NCBI GenBank assembly: GCA_029880105.1
Contig: JAOUPA010000047.1
Location: 1 to 12,197, forward strand
DNA from: Gammaproteobacteria bacterium
GTDB taxonomy: Bacteria; Pseudomonadota; Gammaproteobacteria; SZUA-229
Direction: 5' to 3'
DNA: 12,197 nucleotides
Below are positions 7,561 to 12,197 of this stretch, piece by piece. The position numbers were made by a program, and so were the translations under genes. Position 1 is the first letter of the stretch. Every line of letters starts with the position of its first letter. The notes under the pieces were generated by a model. That model saw only the letters and a program-made list of their open reading frames with translations. It was not told where the DNA came from and did no database searches.

Positions 7561-8496
7561 ATGAAATTTTTACACGGACAAACGCACATCGATTTTATGA
7601 GCAAGCGCAAGCTGGCTCTATCCATGTCACTACTACTAATTGTTTTATCTATTGCCAGTCTGGCGAAAAATGGCCTCAATTTTGGTATCGACTTTACCGG
7701 CGGTTATTTAATTGAAATCGGTTATCCTGGAGATGCCGATCTCGATTCAATTCGCAAGACATTGACTAGCAATAACTTTAAAGATGTACAGGTGCAGAAT
7801 TTTGGTACCAGCAGGGATGTATTAATTCGTATCGCGCCCTCAAGCGACATCAACAAAGCCAGTATCGGCGATACCATTATAGATATCCTCAAGCAGGGCA
7901 GTGATCAGTCGATCGAGAAACGACGTGTTGAATATGTGGGACCACAGGTAGGTGCCGAGCTTCGCGATCAGGGCGGCATGGCCATGCTGGTGGCCCTGTT
8001 TTTTATTCTCGTCTATGTCAGCCTGCGCTTTCAGTTTAAATCCGCTGTTAGTGCGATTCTGGCGTTAGTCCATGATGTCATTATAACCATAGGCTGCTTT
8101 TCAATATTACAGCTTGATTTTGACCTGACCGTGCTGGCGGCGATACTCGCAATTATTGGCTACTCCCTTAATGATACTGTTGTTGTTCTCGATCGAATTC
8201 GAGAGACATTCAGAACTGTCAGAAAGGGTAGCTCAAGTGAAATTATCAACCTATCAATCAACCAGACCCTGTCACGTACCTTGATGACATCGCTGACCAC
8301 GTTGATTGTTGTTACCGCACTGTTTTTTCTTGGCGGCGAGGTGATTCACGGTTTTGCTACTGCACTTATTATAGGTATAGCCGTCGGTACCTATTCATCC
8401 GTTTATGTGGCAAGCAGCGCCATTTTATCAATGGGTATCACCAAGCAGGACTTCCTTGTTCAAAGCAAGGAAGAGATTGTCGACGATCGCCCTTAA
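7561..8496 (+). CDS. secF: Protein translocase subunit SecF
   Basis: This is the partner of SecD in the inner membrane. The 311-residue protein has TM1 at about 17-35 and the periplasmic entry motif GIDFTGGYLIEI at 42-53. The VEYVGPQVG segment is at 123-131, and five membrane segments follow between about 138 and 292. The conserved SLNDTVVVLDRIRE is at 202-215 (D205), and TLSRTLMTS at 236-244 carries the arginine of the proton path (R239). A weak GAGA at 7550-7553 serves as ribosome binding site. The cluster ends here: a GC-rich inverted repeat and 488 bp of non-coding DNA follow. Confidence 0.97.
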   Translation: MKFLHGQTHIDFMSKRKLALSMSLLLIVLSIASLAKNGLNFGIDFTGGYLIEIGYPGDADLDSIRKTLTSNNFKDVQVQNFGTSRDVLIRIAPSSDINKASIGDTIIDILKQGSDQSIEKRRVEYVGPQVGAELRDQGGMAMLVALFFILVYVSLRFQFKSAVSAILALVHDVIITIGCFSILQLDFDLTVLAAILAIIGYSLNDTVVVLDRIRETFRTVRKGSSSEIINLSINQTLSRTLMTSLTTLIVVTALFFLGGEVIHGFATALIIGIAVGTYSSVYVASSAILSMGITKQDFLVQSKEEIVDDRP

Positions 8497-8523
8497 AAGA
8501 AGGCGTCTATATTTCAAATCATC

Positions 8524-8581
8524 ACGCCCCCATCTAAGTTATTTTCACTAATAGCGAAGAAGAGGGGGCGTATCTCATATC
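8524..8581 (+). terminator. GC-rich inverted repeat, possible transcription terminator after secF
   Basis: ACGCCCCC at 8524-8531 is perfectly complementary to GGGGGCGT at 8574-8581. TCT/AGA just inside extend the stem with one bulged A. The loop is long (about 36-42 nt) and only a mixed, T-rich CCTTTTAATTTT follows some bases later, so it is not a textbook intrinsic terminator. Its position, 27 bp after secF and before a new transcription unit, favours a 3'-end role. GGCGT at 8502-8506 could compete for the left arm. Confidence 0.42.
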
Positions 8582-8792
8582 ATCCTTTTAATTTTCAGAA
8601 AACAAATATATACCATGCTCTGCCTTTCTCAGAATAACTGAATTGCAGGTTTTATAACGTCATTATAATAAGAATACAGTAATATTATTAAATTCTTTAT
8701 TATTTTTCTAGACACTAAGTTTCAGTTTTATAAGAGATTATTATTAGATGAGTGAATTTAACAGTCACTTTATAAATTAATCACTAATAATG

Positions 8793-8806
8793 CGGATTAT
8801 TATCAA
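8793..8806. promoter_or_regulatory. FNR/ANR-like dyad overlapping the -35
   Basis: CGGAT-TATT-ATCAA matches the FNR consensus TTGAT-N4-ATCAA in eight of ten fixed positions, with one perfect half. It overlaps the proposed -35 of the cytochrome operon, a position where an oxygen-sensing regulator would repress. The degenerate left half makes a chance match quite possible in such AT-rich DNA. Confidence 0.22.
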
Positions 8807-8828
8807 TCAAATTATTGCCGACTATAAA
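8800..8828 (+). promoter_or_regulatory. Candidate sigma-70 promoter of the cytochrome c / oxidase operon
   Basis: TTATCA at 8800-8805 and TATAAA at 8823-8828 are separated by 17 bp, and each half is close to consensus. The predicted start near 8835 leaves a leader of about 150 bases before the cytochrome gene. AT-rich surroundings raise the chance of a false match. Confidence 0.42.
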
Positions 8829-8905
8829 ATCAGGTGGTAGTATTGCTCCAAAATTAAATCTGGACAGGTCAGCATTCCAGGTGCAACGCGGGATTGATTA
8901 CTGAG

Positions 8906-8975
8906 TTGGAGTTTAGCTCAAAAACAAAATTCAGCAGTACAGCCACTCCAGATAATAAACAACAATAAATTGGAG
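8906..8975 (+). promoter_or_regulatory. Leader with two TTGGAG copies and one complementary ACTCCA
   Basis: TTGGAG occurs at 8906-8911 and again at 8970-8975, where it holds the ribosome binding site (GGAG at 8972-8975) of the cytochrome c gene. A single complementary ACTCCA lies between at 8945-8950. It can pair with TGGAGT (8907-8912) or with the ribosome binding site, but not both. TGAG (8902-8905) and CTCA (8917-8920) could instead lock the upstream copy in a loop. The pairings are only five to six base pairs, so this is a hypothesis. Confidence 0.25.
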
Positions 8976-8984
8976 ATAAGAAGA

Positions 8985-9287
8985 GTGAAAAAAACTACAG
9001 TACTGGGAATATTCTGTTCATTACTTGCTTTTAATACCGCTTACGCCGCAGACCTCGAGGCAGGTAAAGCCACTGCTGCTATCTGCGCAGGCTGCCACGG
9101 TGCTGATGGACATGCGGCAAATCCAGAATGGCCAAATCTTGCTGGCCAGAATGTTAAATACATCGAAAACCAGCTTAAAAGCTTCCAGAATGGCAATAGA
9201 AAAAATGAGCTGATGAGCCCAATGGCACAGTCACTGAGTGCTGATGATATTGCCAACGTAGCCGCTTACTTCAACAGCCTGAAATAA
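8985..9287 (+). CDS. Periplasmic monohaem class I cytochrome c
   Basis: The product is a 100-residue precursor. A signal peptide MKKTTVLGIFCSLLAF ends in AYA, with cleavage expected between A21 and A22. The mature part has one haem site C34-A-G-C37-H38. The Met ligand is probably M80 in LMSPMAQSLS, and the C-terminal helix is DDIANVAAYFNSLK. It resembles single-domain cytochromes of the c553/c4-half type. It should carry electrons in the periplasm to the oxidase encoded just downstream. The start is the GTG at 8985: GGAG at 8972-8975 is nine bases away and the signal peptide begins there. An in-frame TTG at 8970 lies within the ribosome binding site and is rejected. Confidence 0.92.
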   Translation: MKKTTVLGIFCSLLAFNTAYAADLEAGKATAAICAGCHGADGHAANPEWPNLAGQNVKYIENQLKSFQNGNRKNELMSPMAQSLSADDIANVAAYFNSLK

Positions 9288-9347
9288 CAGCCGTCCAGTC
9301 AGGCAAAAAGCATAATAATAACTAAATACTTCTGAGGATTTCGGAAC

Positions 9348-10109
9348 ATGAGTGATCATGCAGCACACGCACACGGGGCACCAACTACACCTTGGCCCTT
9401 AGTTGTTAGTATCGGTATTCTATTTTTCATACCTCTCGCATTTATCTTTAAATTTGTAAACCACAACCCCTTTGGCGCGGTTCTCTGTTTAGGAGTAGGG
9501 GCACCACTTATTATTATGGGTGTGATCGGATGGGTTCGCGAGGCCATTGGCGGTGCAGAATTCCCCGAAATGCGAGGATTGGGCTTTGGTGCAATGGGAT
9601 GGTTCATCCTTGCTGAGGCACTGATTTTCCTGCCTACCTTTGCAACCTACTGGGTAATGCGTCTGAATGCACCTGAATGGCCACCTGCAGGTAGCATTGA
9701 TATGCCTAAATTACTACCGGCTATCATGACTGTCATACTGGTCTCTTCAAGCTTCACTATCCACTTTGCTGAAGAAAAACTGGACAAAGGTGATGAGGCA
9801 GGCTTCAAGAAATTACTGATGATTACTATGGCTCTGGGTCTTACCTTCCTGTGCATGTCTTTTTACGAGTGGAACCATCTTTTCCATGAAGGTTTTACCA
9901 TTTCAACAAATATCTTCAGCTCAGTATTCTTCTCAATTACTGGCCTGCATGCATCCCACGTATTTGTAGGACTTGGTATCTTTGTGGCTATGCTAATACC
10001 GGCGATGAATGGCACCATTAATCATGTATTTGTTAGAACCGGTTCATTGTACTGGCACTTTGTGGATATCATCTGGTTCTTCGTAGTATCACAGATGTAT
10101 TACTGGTAA
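9348..10109 (+). CDS. coxC: Cytochrome c oxidase subunit III (haem-copper oxidase family)
   Basis: The 253-residue protein has seven predicted membrane segments at about 16-36, 43-63, 81-103, 122-141, 156-174, 189-217 and 232-252, the full length of subunit III. Family signatures include the helix III glutamate E90 in LAEALIFLP, SSSFTIHFAEE at 133-143, YEWNHLFHEG at 173-182, GLHASHVFVG at 199-208 and the C-terminal WHFVDIIWFF at 236-245. Subunit III binds no metal and stabilises proton uptake by subunit I. The N-terminus before TM1 has three histidines (H4, H7, H9). GAGGA at 9334-9338 stands nine bases before the ATG. The next gene starts three bases after the stop and in the same frame. Confidence 0.95.
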   Translation: MSDHAAHAHGAPTTPWPLVVSIGILFFIPLAFIFKFVNHNPFGAVLCLGVGAPLIIMGVIGWVREAIGGAEFPEMRGLGFGAMGWFILAEALIFLPTFATYWVMRLNAPEWPPAGSIDMPKLLPAIMTVILVSSSFTIHFAEEKLDKGDEAGFKKLLMITMALGLTFLCMSFYEWNHLFHEGFTISTNIFSSVFFSITGLHASHVFVGLGIFVAMLIPAMNGTINHVFVRTGSLYWHFVDIIWFFVVSQMYYW

Positions 10110-10112
10110 CCA

Positions 10113-10982
10113 TTGAAAAAAATAAACTATGTGGGCCTGAATAGTTCGGCAATTCTGGCTCACTATAAAAAAGTGTTGTTTGTTGTATTTGGCCTGGTTT
10201 TATCCACACAGGCATTTGCAATAAAAGATGGCATGGTCGATTCAACGATCAGCCCTGATGTAGTCAAGATTGATCAGGCTAAGTACCTTGGTACTCCATT
10301 GGACAAAAACATTGTCCTGCTGGATGAAAAGGGCAATGAATTTACCCTGGGCGATCAAATGGGCAAGCCATTGATACTGCTGTTTTCGTATTACACCTGT
10401 GATGGTGTGTGCGAAGTACTAAACAAGTATCTGGCAAACCGTTTAAAAGAACTGGAAGAAAGCAGACCTGATCGCGACTATAGAGCTTTAACTATATCAT
10501 TCGATAAGAAAGATACTGTTGAGTCAATGATGCACTTTGGGCACCACAAGGTAGGGGTACCTGAAGAGTTAAAAGATCGCTGGAAACTTTCAGTGCTAAA
10601 AAATCCGGAAGACATAGAGCGTCTTACCGATAGTTTAGGAGTACGATACTTCTGGTCATATAGAGACAGGGTATTTGTACATCCAAACGCGTTTATATTT
10701 ATAACGCCGAAGGGACGCGTAGCACGCTATTTATTAGGTGCAGAATTTACGGTTGAAGATTTAAATCTTGCCCTGATCGATGCCGACTGGGAAAAGATAT
10801 CTCAGGCCGGACGAGTAATAGATATATTGGCAGGGGCATGCTTCAGCTACAACTATGAAGAAGGTAAATACACACTAAACTATACTTTAGTGGTTGGTTT
10901 GATTTCACTGCTGTCAGGAATTGGTATAACGCTCTTCGCCTTTAAAGTGAAGATTAATAAGAAGAAAAAAACGGGAGTATAA
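10113..10982 (+). CDS. SCO1/SenC family copper chaperone with C-terminal membrane anchor
   Basis: SCO proteins load copper into the CuA centre of oxidase subunit II and can act as thiol reductases for it. The 289-residue product has an N-terminal hydrophobic signal or anchor at about 19-36 and a thioredoxin-fold domain. Its copper ligands are intact: C96 and C100 in YTCDGVC, and H190 in VFVHPNAFIF. After the domain comes a segment with C243 in ACFSYNYEEGKY, then a second hydrophobic helix at about 256-278 and a basic tail. The periplasmic domain may thus be held by two membrane spans. The start is TTG at 10113, right after the coxC TAA and one CCA codon. No ATG occurs in frame before the signal region and no good ribosome binding site is visible, so reinitiation after coxC is likely. 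A GTG start a few codons inside is an alternative. Confidence 0.88.
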   Translation: MKKINYVGLNSSAILAHYKKVLFVVFGLVLSTQAFAIKDGMVDSTISPDVVKIDQAKYLGTPLDKNIVLLDEKGNEFTLGDQMGKPLILLFSYYTCDGVCEVLNKYLANRLKELEESRPDRDYRALTISFDKKDTVESMMHFGHHKVGVPEELKDRWKLSVLKNPEDIERLTDSLGVRYFWSYRDRVFVHPNAFIFITPKGRVARYLLGAEFTVEDLNLALIDADWEKISQAGRVIDILAGACFSYNYEEGKYTLNYTLVVGLISLLSGIGITLFAFKVKINKKKKTGV

Positions 10983-10985
10983 AAC

Positions 10986-11720
10986 ATGCACAAGCTCGGA
11001 ATGACAGGTTTAAGCATAACGTCATCCTTATTAGGCTTTATAGCAAGTCTGTTACCAGTTAACAGCTATGCAAAAGAAATCGTTGACCCTGCTGCTGGTT
11101 TTGACAAGCTATGGCACGAGGTCATGATTGATATCACCATTATCGGCGTTATTTTTGGCCTGATCATGATTTATTTCATGTTCAAGTACCGTCGACGCAA
11201 TGAAAATGATGAAGGCTCACAACAACAAATGTCACATCTCAGCTCTGTTGGCTGGGCAGTCATACCAGTCTTTATGTTTCTAGCCGATGACTTATATATG
11301 GCCGCTAATGGCTGGCAGTTATACAATGACTACCGAAACGTTCCAGAAGATGCCTTCGAAGTAAAACTTGAAGCTGCCATGTGGACCTGGGACTATACCT
11401 ATCCCAATGGCGCCAAAACTTATAATGATTTGCGCGTACCAGCCGGACGTCCAATTGTTCTGCGCATGACCAGCCGCGATACATTACACAGCCACTATAT
11501 TCCTGATTTTAGAATCAAAGAGGACTCAATGCCCGGACGCGTCACTTACATCTGGTTCTATCCAAAAGAACCCGGTGAGCATGTTGTGACCTGTGCCGAA
11601 TACTGTGGAATGCTGCATTCTAAGATGTACGGCAAGGTTACTGTAATGGCCGAAGATGACTTCAATGCCTGGTACATGGCTGAGGGCAATAAATCAGAGC
11701 AGAATTTAGCCTCAAACTAA
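10986..11720 (+). CDS. coxB: Cytochrome c oxidase subunit II (CuA-containing)
   Basis: Subunit II takes electrons from cytochrome c through its CuA centre. The 244-residue protein has an N-terminal signal-like region (1-29), TM1 at about 48-67, TM2 at about 88-102 and a periplasmic cupredoxin domain. All CuA ligands are present with canonical spacing: H168, C203, E205, C207, H211 and M214 (CAEYCGMLHSKM). The aromatic entry patch MWTWDYTYP is at 132-140. No haem c domain is fused, so it needs a separate cytochrome c, which the operon supplies. The usual glutamate at the start of TM2 (LExxW pattern) appears to be serine (S87 in SSVGW). GGGAG at 10973-10977, inside the end of the SCO gene, is an eight-base-spaced ribosome binding site. 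Confidence 0.96.
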   Translation: MHKLGMTGLSITSSLLGFIASLLPVNSYAKEIVDPAAGFDKLWHEVMIDITIIGVIFGLIMIYFMFKYRRRNENDEGSQQQMSHLSSVGWAVIPVFMFLADDLYMAANGWQLYNDYRNVPEDAFEVKLEAAMWTWDYTYPNGAKTYNDLRVPAGRPIVLRMTSRDTLHSHYIPDFRIKEDSMPGRVTYIWFYPKEPGEHVVTCAEYCGMLHSKMYGKVTVMAEDDFNAWYMAEGNKSEQNLASN

Positions 11721-11773
11721 AACAAGAATTTAATAACTAATAAGAATCTATATATTCAAGGGGAACACCTGAG

Positions 11774-12197
11774 ATGATGAATGTATTAAAAGACTGGATA
11801 TTTACAACCGACCATAAAAAAATCGGTTTACTGTATCTAATAGGATCAATTGCGGCATTTATTCTTGCTGGCCTTATGGCGCTGCTGATGCGTACCGAGT
11901 TAAGCGCAATTGGTCCAACTATTACCGACAATCCGAATGACTACAATGTCTGGCTGTATTTTCATGGCGCCGCCATGATTCTTGGCTTCCAGATTCCTGC
12001 GCTAACAGGTTTCCTTGCCAACTACCTCATTCCATTGCAGATTGGCGCACGCGACGTTGCCTTCCCACGTGTTAATGCACTGAGCGTCTGGTTGTTCTAC
12101 ATGGGTATCGTGCTCGCACTGATGACTTTCGTCGTTCCTAATCCACCGGATGTTATGTGGACTGGATATCCTCCATACTCTGTACTGACACCTGGTA
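11774..12197 (+). CDS. coxA: Cytochrome c oxidase subunit I, N-terminal part (cut by window end)
   Basis: 141 codons are visible and the frame is still open at the window edge. The protein starts near FTTDHKKIGLLYL, the classical opening of subunit I. LMRTEL carries the arginine (R40) that contacts haem a, and H64 in YFHGAAMI is the first low-spin haem ligand. The D-channel residues N83, D94 (IGARDVAFPR) and N101 have exactly the spacing seen in Rhodobacter and Paracoccus A-type oxidases. AAGGGGA at 11758-11764 is nine bases before the ATG at 11774, favouring it over the second ATG at 11777. The binuclear-centre histidines, the cross-linked tyrosine and the K-channel lysine lie beyond the window, so the oxidase subclass cannot be fixed here. 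Confidence 0.95.
   Translation, partial: MMNVLKDWIFTTDHKKIGLLYLIGSIAAFILAGLMALLMRTELSAIGPTITDNPNDYNVWLYFHGAAMILGFQIPALTGFLANYLIPLQIGARDVAFPRVNALSVWLFYMGIVLALMTFVVPNPPDVMWTGYPPYSVLTPG

Larger units (their letters stand above)
8497..8984. other. 488-bp non-coding region between secF and the cytochrome operon
   Basis: No credible gene was found here on either strand. From left to right it holds a GC-rich inverted repeat after secF (8524-8581), and a very AT-rich stretch with the near-palindrome AATAAGAAT (8668-8676) / ATTCTTTATT (8692-8701). Next come TTATTAG at 8741-8747 matched by CTAATAA at 8784-8790, with AGTGA at 8751-8755 and TCACT twice (8765-8769 and 8781-8785) between or beside them. 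GATTATTAT occurs at 8736-8744 and again at 8795-8803. A promoter candidate lies at 8800-8828, followed by about 150 bases of leader. A small RNA cannot be excluded by eye. Confidence 0.6.

Noticed and set aside
8662..8707. AT-only hairpin with T-run as an intrinsic terminator
   Set aside because: The stem is nearly all A-T with a bulge and would be very weak; such patterns are expected in this AT-rich stretch.
8970..8984. TTG at 8970 as start of the cytochrome c gene
   Set aside because: It lies inside the TTGGAG ribosome binding site and would add Leu/Met-Glu-Ile-Arg-Arg before a signal peptide that begins naturally at the GTG at 8985.
10986..12197. CuA-type nitric oxide reductase (sNOR) instead of an oxidase
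   Set aside because: The visible subunit I keeps the D-channel residues N83, D94 and N101 typical of A-type oxidases, and a subunit III is present. The final answer needs the missing part of subunit I.
1..12197. CRISPR array, transposon, tRNA or rRNA
   Set aside because: No regularly spaced repeats, no terminal inverted repeats with a transposase, and no cloverleaf or rRNA-like stretches were seen.

Overview
The window looks like chromosomal DNA of a free-living, aerobically respiring gammaproteobacterium. The order queA-tgt-yajC-secD-secF is the same as in Escherichia coli, and QueA, Tgt, YajC, SecD and SecF all read as close gammaproteobacterial versions. No mobile element, CRISPR array, tRNA or rRNA was seen, and nothing in base use marks an obvious foreign insert. 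Genus cannot be named from the sequence alone.

Left part (1-2400). A 3' fragment of a DUF1631-type gene enters from the left. It is followed by a DUF938 SAM-dependent methyltransferase. Facing it is a GAF/HD-GYP protein on the minus strand, probably a cyclic-di-GMP phosphodiesterase, and the two stop codons overlap. A 275-bp divergent intergenic region separates this from the plus-strand genes.

Middle part (2400-8500). A single-domain rhodanese and a small CxxC heavy-metal-associated (HMA) protein sit just ahead of queA and tgt, which make queuosine in tRNA, and of yajC-secD-secF, the accessory module of the Sec translocon. All run on the plus strand with short gaps, so this is one long cluster with likely internal promoters before the rhodanese gene and before yajC. 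A GC-rich inverted repeat follows secF.

Right part (8500-12197). A 488-bp AT-rich non-coding stretch holds a promoter candidate, an FNR-like dyad over its -35, and a long leader. It precedes a respiratory operon: a monohaem cytochrome c, oxidase subunit III, a SCO/SenC copper chaperone with a C-terminal membrane anchor, subunit II with an intact CuA site, and the start of subunit I, which is cut by the window edge. The order c-III-SCO-II-I differs from the common II-I-CtaG-III arrangement. The genes would together supply an electron donor, a CuA assembly factor and the three core subunits of a haem-copper cytochrome c oxidase.

Most of the window is ordinary core genome. No clearly new system was found. 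The points most worth a second look are the arrangement of the oxidase operon, the cytochrome c leader with a possible switch at its ribosome binding site, the same-frame coxC/SCO junction with a TTG start, and the apparent loss of the usual K-channel glutamate in subunit II.
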